A stretch of 39,735 bases of DNA, taken from Marinobacterium sp. xm-d-530 (GTDB taxonomy: Bacteria > Pseudomonadota > Gammaproteobacteria > Pseudomonadales > Balneatricaceae). A program made the position numbers and the translations under genes. The DNA lies in assembly GCA_949499045.1 (NCBI GenBank), contig CATEEE010000051.1:1-39735 (forward strand), in the 5' to 3' direction. The notes beneath the pieces are model-generated. The model ran no database searches. It was not told where the DNA came from and saw only the letters and a program-made list of their open reading frames with translations. Positions 15,788 to 25,600 of this stretch are shown piece after piece (the stretch's first letter is position 1; each line of letters starts with the position of its first letter).

Positions 15788-18097
15788 ATGAAACGCTTCA
15801 CACTTTTATCACTGTTAGGACTTATCTTCTCGGTCCAGTCTATTGCCAGTGATTTTGCCGTCGATGACATTCGTATCGAGGGTTTGCAGCAAGTTGATCC
15901 AGCCATTGTATTCCGAAACTTTCCCATTAATCGTGGTGATCAAGTTGATCAACGCGCATTGAACGAGGCAACAAAAGATCTGTTTGAATCCGGTTATTTT
16001 GATGACGTAGAGCTTCTCAAAGATCAGGGCGTTTTGATTGTTCGAGTGAAAGAGCGTCCTTCCGTTGCTCTTATTCGTCTTGAGGGTAATGACCTTATTA
16101 AAGACGAACAGTTAATGGCAGCCCTCAATCGATCGGGCATTGAAGAGGGGGATGTGTTCCGTCGATCAGCGCTCGATCAAATTCGTCTCGATCTGCTTCA
16201 GGTCTATAACCAAGCCGGTCGCTACAGAGCAGAAATTAACACGGATGTTGAACAGTTAGATGGCAATCGTGTTGCTCTGAATATCAAAGTGACCGAGGGT
16301 GAAACTGCAGTACTTCAAAAAATTAATATCATTGGTAACTCTCTCTTCTCAGATGAAGAGCTGTTGGCTCTATTTGATTTGGGAACAACCAATCTCTTCT
16401 CTTGGTGGACTGATAATGATAAGTACGCACGAGAGAAGTTAAGTGCTGATATTGAGCGACTGCGCTCTTACTACCTTGATCGCGGTTTTGTTAAGTTTGA
16501 TATCAACTCATCTGATGTATCAATTAGCCCTGATCAGAAACAGGTCTTTGTTACGATTAGTCTGACAGAAGGGCAGCAGTATAAGTACACTGATATCGAC
16601 GTGGTTGGTGAGTTCGGCGTTGATAAGTCTGAGCTTACCAAGCACCTTCAGATGCAAACAGGCGATCTGTTTTCTAGAAAGTTAGTGGTCGAGACAAATA
16701 ATCTTATTCAAAAAGAGTTGGGTGATTCCGGTTATCTTTTTGCTAAATCAAACGCAATCCCTGAGGTTGATGATCAGGGTGGTGTTGCGCTCAAATTCTA
16801 TGTTGAGCCGGGTAAGCTTGTAACGGTTCGTCGCATCGAAATTCGTGGTAACGCCATGACGGCTGACGAGGTGATCCGTCGTGAGCTGCCTCAGATGGAA
16901 GGAAGTGTTGCTAGTGCAGATGCGATTGAACGATCCAAAACACGCCTTGATCGTTTGGGCTTTTTCAGCAAGGTAGATATTAAAACATTAAGAGTTGCTG
17001 GAGCGGATGATCAGGTTGATCTTCAGTTCTCTGTTGAAGAACAGTCCCTTGGCCAAATCAATGCCGGCGTCGGTTACTCTAGCGCTGAAGGTGTTTTGTT
17101 TGATGTAGGTCTTCAGCAAGACAACTTCTTAGGCACCGGTACAGAGTTTGGTTTTGCTTTTAATAACTCTCAAATTTTAACTCAATATACTTTCAGCTTT
17201 AACGATCCATATTACACACTTGATGGTGTAGGGCGCGGGTATGATGTTTATTACCGAACAAGAGATTTTGGTAATGATGATCTATCTGATTACAATACCA
17301 ATGAAATTGGCGCCTCGGTGAATTTTGGCTATCCCATTGATGAAAACCAGCGTGTTACCTTGGGTGTCGGCCTTGATTCAACGGATGTAAACATTAATGA
17401 ATCAGTTTCTACACGACCTGATATTATTGATGAATTTGTTACCTCAGCAGGCTCTTCTTATTTGACCTATAACCTGAACGGCCGTTGGCGCAATAACCAC
17501 CTTAATAATGCCTTTTTCCCAACGGATGGTTACCTTCACGATGTTCGGGTGGATGTTGCAGTGCCAGGTGGTGACCTTGCTTACTACAAAACCAGCTATA
17601 CAGGTCGTTACTATCAGCCACTTAATAGAGATCAAACTTGGGTGTTTGGGCTCAAAACACGTAATGGTTTCGCAGGCTCACTGGACAGTAATCCTTACCC
17701 ATTTTTCCAGCGTTACTTTGCGGGTGGTTTAAGAACAGTTCGCGGTTTTGCTAACAACTCTTTAGGCCCTAAAGATGGTGATGACCCAATAGGCGGTAAC
17801 ATTCTTCTCTCAGGTTCTGCGGAGTTGATTTTCCCTGCGCCATTTTTAGATGAAGACTCATCGATTCGTACTATTGCCTTCCTGGACGGCGGTAACGTGT
17901 TTACTACTGATAGTTGTTCTGGTTTGACAGACTGTTCTGACAACATAGACATCGGCGAGGTTCGATTTTCTGCCGGTGTGGGCTTGAGCTGGATTACGGC
18001 AATTGGCCCGCTCTCAATCTCTTTTGGACAGGCTCTTAACGCCAGTTCAAACGATACTAAAGAGTCAGTGCAGTTCTCATTAGGACAAACCTTCTAA
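15788..18097 (+). CDS. bamA: Outer-membrane protein assembly factor BamA
   Basis: BamA is the core beta-barrel of the machine that folds outer-membrane proteins. The 769 residues begin with a signal peptide cleaved near residue 20 (QSIAS|D). Five POTRA domains span about 22-425, and a 16-strand barrel ends with the typical terminal phenylalanine in LGQTF. The VRGFANNSLGP segment is the conserved loop 6 motif VRGF. A cysteine pair in DSCSGLTDCSD lies in the predicted loop 7 region. The gene follows rseP by 21 bases and overlaps skp by one base (TAATG), the usual rseP-bamA-skp-lpxD order. Confidence 0.98.
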   Translation: MKRFTLLSLLGLIFSVQSIASDFAVDDIRIEGLQQVDPAIVFRNFPINRGDQVDQRALNEATKDLFESGYFDDVELLKDQGVLIVRVKERPSVALIRLEGNDLIKDEQLMAALNRSGIEEGDVFRRSALDQIRLDLLQVYNQAGRYRAEINTDVEQLDGNRVALNIKVTEGETAVLQKINIIGNSLFSDEELLALFDLGTTNLFSWWTDNDKYAREKLSADIERLRSYYLDRGFVKFDINSSDVSISPDQKQVFVTISLTEGQQYKYTDIDVVGEFGVDKSELTKHLQMQTGDLFSRKLVVETNNLIQKELGDSGYLFAKSNAIPEVDDQGGVALKFYVEPGKLVTVRRIEIRGNAMTADEVIRRELPQMEGSVASADAIERSKTRLDRLGFFSKVDIKTLRVAGADDQVDLQFSVEEQSLGQINAGVGYSSAEGVLFDVGLQQDNFLGTGTEFGFAFNNSQILTQYTFSFNDPYYTLDGVGRGYDVYYRTRDFGNDDLSDYNTNEIGASVNFGYPIDENQRVTLGVGLDSTDVNINESVSTRPDIIDEFVTSAGSSYLTYNLNGRWRNNHLNNAFFPTDGYLHDVRVDVAVPGGDLAYYKTSYTGRYYQPLNRDQTWVFGLKTRNGFAGSLDSNPYPFFQRYFAGGLRTVRGFANNSLGPKDGDDPIGGNILLSGSAELIFPAPFLDEDSSIRTIAFLDGGNVFTTDSCSGLTDCSDNIDIGEVRFSAGVGLSWITAIGPLSISFGQALNASSNDTKESVQFSLGQTF

Positions 18098-18594
18098 TGA
18101 TTTTTCGTGCACTTATTTTTTTTGCTCTTGCAGCAATTTCGCAATTATCTGTTGCCGGTTCAATGGTTGTTCTTGATGTTCAAGCGGCACTTCAGTCGAG
18201 TAATGCCGCTCAAGCCTTTCGTGCGGATTTGGTTAAAAGTACCTCCTCGCAAGAGTCTCAGGTTCGTGATTTAGAGGCTCAGGCCAAGAAAATGCAGTCT
18301 GATTTTGAGTTGAATAAAGGGCTTTTGACTCAACAGCAAATTCAGCAAAAAGATCTACAATTTAAAAAAGTCTATGGCGAATATCAGCGACAGTTGCAAG
18401 CTCTTCAGCAACAGCGAGCTGCATTGGAGAAAGAGTTTTTAGATGGTATGCGTCCTAAGTTGGATCAGGTGATCAAAGCGCTTATTGATGAGGGCGATAT
18501 CTCGTTGATTATTAATCGTCAGTCAGCCATCTATGTAGAGCCTAGAATTGATATTACAGGTGAAATTATCAAGCGCCTGAATGCTCAGGAGTAA
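18097..18594 (+). CDS. skp: Periplasmic chaperone Skp (OmpH)
   Basis: Skp is a trimeric periplasmic chaperone that holds unfolded outer-membrane proteins on the way to BamA. The 165-residue protein has an N-terminal signal peptide (hydrophobic residues 2-19, cleavage near VAG). A long coiled-coil region rich in Gln, Lys and Glu (about 48-115) forms the jaws, and the C-terminal strand region contains INRQSAIYVEPRIDIT. The ATG overlaps the bamA stop by one base, and lpxD begins eight bases after its stop codon, so the three are likely one transcript. Confidence 0.95.
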   Translation: MIFRALIFFALAAISQLSVAGSMVVLDVQAALQSSNAAQAFRADLVKSTSSQESQVRDLEAQAKKMQSDFELNKGLLTQQQIQQKDLQFKKVYGEYQRQLQALQQQRAALEKEFLDGMRPKLDQVIKALIDEGDISLIINRQSAIYVEPRIDITGEIIKRLNAQE

Positions 18595-18602
18595 CACCGG
18601 GT

Positions 18603-19634
18603 TTGACTGATTTTGCTGAAAAAGCTTCCGACCTTGCCCTGCGTGTTGATGGGAAATTGGTCGGTAAAGATTGCCTGATCTCTGGTATGTCTACCCTTGA
18701 TAAGGCGAGTGCAGGTCAGCTCTCTTTCTTATCCAATGCCAAATATCAAAAACAGCTTCCTAATACCCAAGCAGAGGTCGTTCTAGTCAGTGAAGCGTTC
18801 GTTGACTTAGTGCCGAATAGCGCCATTGTCGTGGTCAATCCCTATCTAGCCTTTGCAAAGTTGTCTCAACTGTTTGATTGGCGTAGTCCCTTAGTGTCTG
18901 GAATTGCACCCACTGCTCAGGTTGATCCCTCTGCCCATATTGACCCCACAGCACAGATTGCGCAGGGAGCCATTATTGGTGCTCAAGTCAATGTGGCTGC
19001 CCATACCTTTATCGGCCCTAATGTGGTCATAGGTGAAGGAGTAACCGTTGGTGAGTCAACACGGCTCGAGGCGAATGTCACTCTGTACCCTGGAATATCT
19101 ATCGGCGATCGATGCATCATTCATTCAGGTGCTGTGATCGGGGCAGACGGGTTTGGCTTTGCTCACGACGGAGAGGGTTGGGTGAAGATTGCCCAGGCCG
19201 GTGGTGTCTCGATTGGAGATGACGTTGAAGTGGGTGCAAACACGACCATTGATCGCGGGGCTCTATCCGATACTGTGATTGCTAATGGCGTGAAGTTGGA
19301 TAATCAAATTCAGATTGCACACAATGTTGAGATCGGAGAGGCAACGGCTATAGCGGGTTGTACTGCAATTGCGGGTAGCACTCGCATCGGCTCTCATTGT
19401 ACTATTGCAGGTATGAGCGGTGTCACGGGGCATTTAGACATTGCTGACCGAACCCACATCACAGCGATGACCTTGGTAAGCAAATCAATCAAAGAGTCGG
19501 GTGCTTACTCATCGGGTACTGGGGTTGAGCCTCATGCTCAATGGAAGCGAAATGTTGTGCGATTTAGGCAGTTAGATGATCTGTCCCAACGCGTTAAAAA
19601 TCTTGAAAAGCTTGTTAATAAGCTTGCTGAATAA
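18603..19634 (+). CDS. lpxD: UDP-3-O-acylglucosamine N-acyltransferase
   Basis: LpxD adds the N-linked 3-hydroxyacyl chain to UDP-3-O-acyl-glucosamine, the third step of lipid A synthesis. The 343 residues match the family (E. coli 341). An N-terminal uridine-binding domain (about 1-100, with SFLSNAKYQ) precedes the left-handed beta-helix of hexapeptide repeats (about 101-310), and catalytic His240 lies in QIQIAHNVEIG. The start codon is TTG at 18603, preceded by AGGAG at 18587-18591, eleven bases away. No ATG or GTG gives a better N-terminus. fabZ follows nine bases after its stop. Confidence 0.97.
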   Translation: MTDFAEKASDLALRVDGKLVGKDCLISGMSTLDKASAGQLSFLSNAKYQKQLPNTQAEVVLVSEAFVDLVPNSAIVVVNPYLAFAKLSQLFDWRSPLVSGIAPTAQVDPSAHIDPTAQIAQGAIIGAQVNVAAHTFIGPNVVIGEGVTVGESTRLEANVTLYPGISIGDRCIIHSGAVIGADGFGFAHDGEGWVKIAQAGGVSIGDDVEVGANTTIDRGALSDTVIANGVKLDNQIQIAHNVEIGEATAIAGCTAIAGSTRIGSHCTIAGMSGVTGHLDIADRTHITAMTLVSKSIKESGAYSSGTGVEPHAQWKRNVVRFRQLDDLSQRVKNLEKLVNKLAE

Positions 19635-19643
19635 GGCTAATAA

Positions 19644-20087
19644 TTGAACATGATGGATGTAAATGAGATCCGCAAATATCTCCCGCACCGCTACCCTTTT
19701 CTTTTGGTTGACCGCGTTGTAGAACTGACCCCAGGCGAATCTATAGTTGCTTATAAAAATGTGACTGTTAACGAGCCCTTCTTTAATGGACACTTTCCTG
19801 ATCACCCAGTCATGCCGGGTGTTTTGATTGTCGAAGCGATGGCTCAAGCGGCCGGTATCCTTGGTTTTAAAACCATGGATAAAACGCCTCAGGATGGTTC
19901 AATCTACTATTTTGTGGGTGCTGATAACCTTCGTTTTAAACGCCCAGTTGTACCTGGTGATCGCCTTCAGCTTGAAGCATCTGTTTTGTCTGAAAAACGC
20001 GGTATCTGGAAGTTCCAGGTTAAAGCGACTGTTGAAGGTGAGACCGTTAGTTCTGCAACCATTCTTTGTGCTGATAGGAAGGTCTGA
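19644..20087 (+). CDS. fabZ: 3-hydroxyacyl-ACP dehydratase FabZ
   Basis: FabZ dehydrates 3-hydroxyacyl-ACP in the fatty acid elongation cycle and competes with LpxA and LpxD for the same substrate, which explains its position between them. The 147-residue protein shows LPHRYPFLLVDRV near residues 13-25 and the catalytic His50 and Glu64 in the HFPDHPVMPGVLIVEAMAQ region. The start is uncertain. TTG at 19644 is seven bases after AAGG (19633-19636), while ATG at 19650 or 19653 would be 13 or more bases away. I keep the TTG on ribosome-site spacing. lpxA starts two bases after its stop. Confidence 0.96.
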   Translation: MNMMDVNEIRKYLPHRYPFLLVDRVVELTPGESIVAYKNVTVNEPFFNGHFPDHPVMPGVLIVEAMAQAAGILGFKTMDKTPQDGSIYYFVGADNLRFKRPVVPGDRLQLEASVLSEKRGIWKFQVKATVEGETVSSATILCADRKV

Positions 20088-20089
20088 TT

Positions 20090-20860
20090 TTGATTCACCC
20101 GCAAGCGATTATCGATCCCTCCGCTAAGTTGGCAGAGGGCGTAGAGGTTGGGCCTTGGAGTTACATTGGACCTGATGTTGAGATCGGTGCGAATACTCGC
20201 ATTGAATCACACGTAGTGGTCAAAGGCCCGACCAAAATCGGTAGCGGAAATCATATTTTTCAATTCGCATCAGTTGGCGAAGATTGTCAGGATAAAAAGT
20301 ATGCCGGTGAACCCACTGAGTTGATCATCGGCGACAATAACGTTATTCGTGAAGGGGTGACGATTCACCGTGGAACGATTCAGGATAAAAGCCTGACGCA
20401 GATTGGCAGCCATAATCTTTTGATGGCTTATGTCCATGTGGCGCATGACTGTGTAGTGGGTGATCATACCATTTTAGCTAATAATGCAGCGTTAGCGGGT
20501 CATGTTCATGTGGGTGATCATACAATATTAGGTGGTTTTACCGCTGTTCATCAGTTCTGTCACATTGGTGCACATGTTATGTGTGGTGCAGGTACGGTTG
20601 TGCTTCAGGACATTCCCTCTTATACCCTTGCAACGGGTAACCCCGCATCGCCTCATGGCATTAATGCTGAGGGTTTAAAACGTCGCGGTTTCTCGCCTGA
20701 GTCGATTCGTGCGCTTAAAAATGCTTATAAAACGATCTACCGAAAAAACCTCAGTCTCTCGGATGCGATCACTACGCTTGAGTCTCTGGAAGCCAGTGAG
20801 TCGGCTCTAACGCCATTGATAGAGTCGCTACGTAACTCCTCTCGTGGAATCATCCGTTAA
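20090..20860 (+). CDS. lpxA: UDP-N-acetylglucosamine acyltransferase
   Basis: LpxA transfers a 3-hydroxyacyl chain from ACP to UDP-GlcNAc, the first step of lipid A synthesis. The 256-residue protein is a left-handed beta-helix with hexapeptide repeats followed by a helical C-terminus. Catalytic His119 lies in VHVAHDCVVG, matching His125 of E. coli, and Ala167 aligns with the E. coli ruler residue Gly173. The start is TTG at 20090, seven bases after AGGAAGG (20076-20082), giving the family N-terminus MIHPQAIIDPSAK. It overlaps the lpxB start by 17 bases. Confidence 0.97.
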   Translation: MIHPQAIIDPSAKLAEGVEVGPWSYIGPDVEIGANTRIESHVVVKGPTKIGSGNHIFQFASVGEDCQDKKYAGEPTELIIGDNNVIREGVTIHRGTIQDKSLTQIGSHNLLMAYVHVAHDCVVGDHTILANNAALAGHVHVGDHTILGGFTAVHQFCHIGAHVMCGAGTVVLQDIPSYTLATGNPASPHGINAEGLKRRGFSPESIRALKNAYKTIYRKNLSLSDAITTLESLEASESALTPLIESLRNSSRGIIR

Positions 20861-22013
20861 TTCAACTAGACCCATTAAGGTTGCTATTGTCGCTGGAGAA
20901 GAGTCCGGTGACATACTTGGCGCCGGGTTAATCAGTTCGTTAAAAAAACGCTACCCTAACGCCACTTTTGAGGGGGTCGGAGGGCGTCGAATGACTGCCC
21001 TAGGCCTCAATGCAGAGTTCCCGATGGAGCGCCTGTCTGTTATGGGTCTGGTGGAAGTATTAAAACGGCTTCGTGAGCTTTTGAATCGACGTAAAAAATT
21101 AATTCAAAAGTGGTTGCAGACACCTCCTGATCTTTTTATTGGAATTGATGCTCCCGATTTTAATATCGGTCTTGAGAGGGCTTTGAAAGAGCATTCAATC
21201 CCAACGGTTCACTATGTCAGCCCTTCTGTTTGGGCTTGGCGAGAGAAACGCCTTAAAAAGATTGAGCAGTCCGTTGATTTGATGCTCTGCTTTCTCCCTT
21301 TTGAAGCGAAATATTATAAAGAGACTCAGGTACAGGCTGAATTTATTGGCCACCCATTAGCCACTCAATTGCCACTCTCTATTAGTCAAAATCAAGCAAA
21401 ATCCGACCTTGGACTGAGTGAAATAAATCCTGTATTGGCCTTGATGCCGGGAAGTCGCAGTTCTGAAGTGAACAAGCTGGCACCCCCTTTTATTGAGACG
21501 GCTCTTGCACTGTGCAATAAAATAACTCATTTGCAGGTCATCTTGCCCGCTGCTAACGAAGCTCGCTATCAGCAGTTAGCGTTGTTAATTCGCGAGGCTC
21601 AAGCAGAACATAAGATCAAACTTGTCCAAGGCTCCTCTCAGGAGTGTTTGATGGCGGCAGACTCTGTTTTGATAGCGTCGGGAACGGCAACATTGGAAGC
21701 GATGCTCTGCACAACACCTATGGTCGTTGCCTATAAGATGGCACCTTTGAGTTATGCCATTATTTCTCGAATGCTGAAAACCCCCTATGTCTCTCTACCA
21801 AACCTTTTAGCAGGCAAAGCTCTGGTTCCCGAAGTTTTTCAGTCTGATGTGAAGGAAGAGGTATTGGAGCCTCTAGTATTAAAGAGTCTGACTGATAGCC
21901 ATTACATTGAATCAATGCAGCACGAATTTTCCAATCTGTCTGGTCTACTCCGTCAAGATGCTGATGAGAAAGCGGCAGAAGCAGTATCTGCATTGATGGA
22001 GTCTATAAGATAA
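20844..22013 (+). CDS. lpxB: Lipid A disaccharide synthase
   Basis: LpxB joins UDP-2,3-diacylglucosamine and lipid X to form the lipid A disaccharide at the inner membrane. The 389-residue protein is a GT19 glycosyltransferase with the N-terminal VAGEESGDILGAG motif near residues 16-28, and YVSPSVWAWRE, GHPLA and LMPGSRSSEV further on. The only sensible start is the GTG at 20844, inside the end of lpxA and without a clear ribosome site, which suggests its translation is coupled to lpxA. The stop overlaps the rnhB ATG by one base. Confidence 0.96.
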   Translation: MESSVNSTRPIKVAIVAGEESGDILGAGLISSLKKRYPNATFEGVGGRRMTALGLNAEFPMERLSVMGLVEVLKRLRELLNRRKKLIQKWLQTPPDLFIGIDAPDFNIGLERALKEHSIPTVHYVSPSVWAWREKRLKKIEQSVDLMLCFLPFEAKYYKETQVQAEFIGHPLATQLPLSISQNQAKSDLGLSEINPVLALMPGSRSSEVNKLAPPFIETALALCNKITHLQVILPAANEARYQQLALLIREAQAEHKIKLVQGSSQECLMAADSVLIASGTATLEAMLCTTPMVVAYKMAPLSYAIISRMLKTPYVSLPNLLAGKALVPEVFQSDVKEEVLEPLVLKSLTDSHYIESMQHEFSNLSGLLRQDADEKAAEAVSALMESIR

Positions 22014-22615
22014 TGCACCCACAAAATCTCAATTTTGGTAAATACTCTTTCTGTGCCGGTGTGGATGAAGTAGGGCGGGGGCCTCTTGTTGGTGATGTAG
22101 TTGCGGCGGCAGTCATTCTTGATCCTAACCAACCGATAGAGGGGTTGATGGATTCGAAGAAGCTGTCAGAAAAGCGTCGAGAAGCTCTGTCGGTTGAGAT
22201 TAAAGCGCGAGCGTTGTGTTGGTCGATTGCGGTTGCGACTCCGCAGGAAATTGATGAGCTGAATATTTTGCACGCGACCATGTTGGCAATGAAACGCGCT
22301 GTGTTGGGTTTGTCGCAAGCGCCTGATCATGTCTATGTGGATGGTAATCGTTGCCCTGAAATCCCATACTCAGTTGAGGCGGTGGTTAAAGGCGACTCGA
22401 AAGTCGCCGAGATCAGTGCGGCCTCTATCATTGCTAAGGTACATCGTGATCATCAAATGTTAGAATTGGACGCACAATTTCCGCAGTATCAATTTGCCAA
22501 ACATAAAGGTTACCCGACTCCCGCTCATCTTCAGTTGATAAAAGAGCATGGGGTATTGCCGGAATATCGTCGTTCATTTGCGCCGGTAAGGCGTCTATTA
22601 GAGGAGAATGAGTAG
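22013..22615 (+). CDS. rnhB: Ribonuclease HII
   Basis: RNase HII cuts RNA in RNA-DNA hybrids and removes single ribonucleotides from DNA. The 200-residue protein has the type 2 active-site DEVGRGPLVGDV motif near residues 18-29, DSKKLSEKRRE after it, and the other two acidic residues in VYVDGNRCP and in AKVHRDHQM. It starts by a one-base overlap with lpxB (TAATG), and dnaE begins one base after its stop. The lpxB-rnhB-dnaE order is typical for the class. Confidence 0.98.
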   Translation: MHPQNLNFGKYSFCAGVDEVGRGPLVGDVVAAAVILDPNQPIEGLMDSKKLSEKRREALSVEIKARALCWSIAVATPQEIDELNILHATMLAMKRAVLGLSQAPDHVYVDGNRCPEIPYSVEAVVKGDSKVAEISAASIIAKVHRDHQMLELDAQFPQYQFAKHKGYPTPAHLQLIKEHGVLPEYRRSFAPVRRLLEENE

Positions 22616-22616
22616 A

Positions 22617-25600
22617 ATGTCTGACGCATCGTTCGTCCATCTTCGTGCGCACTCTGAGTTCTCGCTCTACGATGGTTTGGTTCGTGTTAAGGAGTTAGTA
22701 AAGCATGCTGCACAGGAGCAGATGCCTGCTGTTGGGTTAACCGATCAGACCAACTTCTATGCTTTAGTCAAATTTTTCAAAGCGGCTACCGCTGCCGGTG
22801 TGAAACCGATCTGTGGGGTTGATTTTTGGGTGGTTGATGATGCCGATCCAGAATTGCCACCAACGCAATTAACTCTCCTAGTTAAAAATGGTCTAGGTTA
22901 CCGTAATCTAACTGAGCTGGTATCCAGAGCCTATGCCGAGGGTCAATCGCTCGATCCCGAACGGGCACTGATCTACAAAAGCTGGATTGCTGAAAAATCT
23001 GACGGTGTTATCGCCCTATCGGGTGGTCGTCGTGGTGAGATAGGTCAAGCGATCCTCTCTGGTCAGGCCGATTTAAATGCTCGCCTGCAGTTTTGGATGG
23101 ATCTTTTCCCAAATGCGTTCTATCTAGAGTTAGTCAGAACTGGGCGTTCTGATGAAGAGACAGTCATCCATAAAAGTATCGAACTGGCTCAGTCACTGGG
23201 TTGTCCTGTGGTTGCGACAAATGAAGTGATGTTTGTCCGTGAAGATGACTTTGATGCGCATGAAGCACGAGTCTGTATCAACCAGGGGCGAACGCTTGAA
23301 GATCCGACGCGCCCACGCGATTACTCTGAGCAGCAGTATTTCAAATCCTCAGAGGAGATGATAGAACTCTTCTCTGATATCCCCTCTGCTATTGAAAACA
23401 CCGTTGAAATCGCAAAACGATGCAATATTGAGATTGAGCTAGGCACTTACTACCTACCAAGATTCCCAATACCCGAAGGGGTGTTGATGGATGACTACTT
23501 CAGAAAAGTGTCAGAAGTTGGTTTAGAGGAGCGCCTCGATTTTCTTTTCGATAGAGAGTCAGAAGAGTTTGCTGAGATTCGTAAAGCTTATGATGAACGA
23601 TTGAAGTTTGAGCTGGATATCATTATCCAGATGGGTTTCCCAGGTTATTTCTTGATCGTCATGGACTTTATTAAGTGGGCTAAAGAGAACGGCATTCCTG
23701 TTGGGCCTGGTCGTGGTTCAGGTGCCGGTTCTTTGGTCGCTTATGTCCTTAAAATTACCGATCTAGATCCACTTGAATACGATCTTCTGTTCGAACGTTT
23801 CCTTAACCCAGAACGTGTTTCGATGCCCGATTTCGATATCGATTTCTGTATGGATAATCGAGATCAAGTTATCGACTACGTAGCCCAAACCTACGGGCGA
23901 GATGCCGTTTCGCAAATCATTACCTTCGGTACCATGGCGGCTAAAGCGGTGGTTCGAGATGTGGCGCGTGTACAAGGTAAACCTTTTGGCCTGGCCGATC
24001 GCCTCTCTAAATTGATTCCGTTTGAAGTGGGGATGACGCTCAACAAAGCGTGGGAGCAGGAGGATGCACTTCGCGAGTTCGTCGAAGGGAGCGAAGAAGC
24101 TCAAGAGATCATGGAGATGGCCTACAAGCTCGAGGGGGTTACTCGAAATGTAGGTAAGCACGCTGGTGGTGTTGTGATCTCTCCAACAAAGTTGACCGAT
24201 TTCTCTGCAACTTATTGTGACGCTGAAGGTCAGGGTCTGGTGACCCAGTTCGATAAGAATGATGTTGAAGAGGCGGGGCTTGTTAAGTTCGACTTCTTGG
24301 GTCTAAGAACCCTGACGATCATTGACTGGGCACTCGAGACCATCAATAAACAGAAAGAGATTGAGGGTGAAGAGCCGCTGCGAATTGAAGCGATCGATTT
24401 GGAAGATTCTGAAGTCTACGCTCTGCTTAAGCGTGCAGAGACAACAGCCGTGTTCCAGCTTGAATCCAGTGGTATGAAAGATTTGATTCGTCGTCTTTTG
24501 CCATCCCGCTTTGAGGATATCGTCGCACTGGTGGCATTGTTCCGCCCCGGCCCTCTGCAATCGGGCATGGTGGATGACTTTATCAACCGTAAGCACGGCC
24601 GCGCAGAGATGGCTTGGCCGCATCCCGATTACCAACTTGATTCTCTTCAGCCTGTATTGGAGCCGACCTACGGCATTATTCTCTACCAAGAGCAGGTTAT
24701 GCAGATCGCTCAGGTGATGGCCGGTTACACGTTAGGCGGAGCCGATATGCTGCGTCGAGCGATGGGTAAGAAAAAGCCTGAGGAGATGGCTAAACAGCGC
24801 CACTTATTCATTGAAGGCTCTAACTCACAGGGAATTGATGAAAAACTGGCGGGTAACATTTTTGACCTGGTTGAAAAATTTGCGGGTTACGGATTTAACA
24901 AATCTCACTCTGCTGCCTATGCACTGGTCTCTTACCAGACGGCTTGGCTAAAAACCTACTACCCAGCGCCTTTCATGGCTGCTGTCATGTCCTCTGATAT
25001 GCAGAACACCGATAAGGTGGTGATCTTCATAGAAGAGTGCCGTCAGATGAAGCTTAAAGTACTGCTTCCCGACGTTAATTTAAGTGAGTTCAAGTTTACG
25101 GTTGGGCCGAATCAAGAGGTTGTATATGGGCTTGGTGCGGTCAAAGGGGTCGGTGAAGGTCCTGTTGAGGCGATCATGGAGGCTCGTAAACAGGGGGACT
25201 TTAAAGATCTGTTTGATTTCTGTAAGCGGGTAGGGGCTAAAAAGCTCAACAAGCGAGTGCTTGAGTCTTTAGTGCGTTCTGGTGCAGTCGATGCCCTAGG
25301 TCCCAATCGAGCCGTTTTATGGGCCTCTATACCTGCGGCTCTGCAATCGGCCGATCAGGATGCCCGTAATCAGGATGCGGGTATGTTCGACCTGTTTGGT
25401 GAATCTCAAGAGGTCGTAGATGCTGATCCTTTTGAGCAGTTCATGAATGCTCGAGAGTGGAGTGACAAAGAACGTCTGAATGGCGAGAAAGATACTCTTG
25501 GTCTTTACGTGACGGGGCATCCCATTGATGAGTATGAGTCGGAGCTTAAACACTTCGTCTCACGCAAGCTGCAGGAGCTTCAGCCAGCTAGAGGGCGTGC

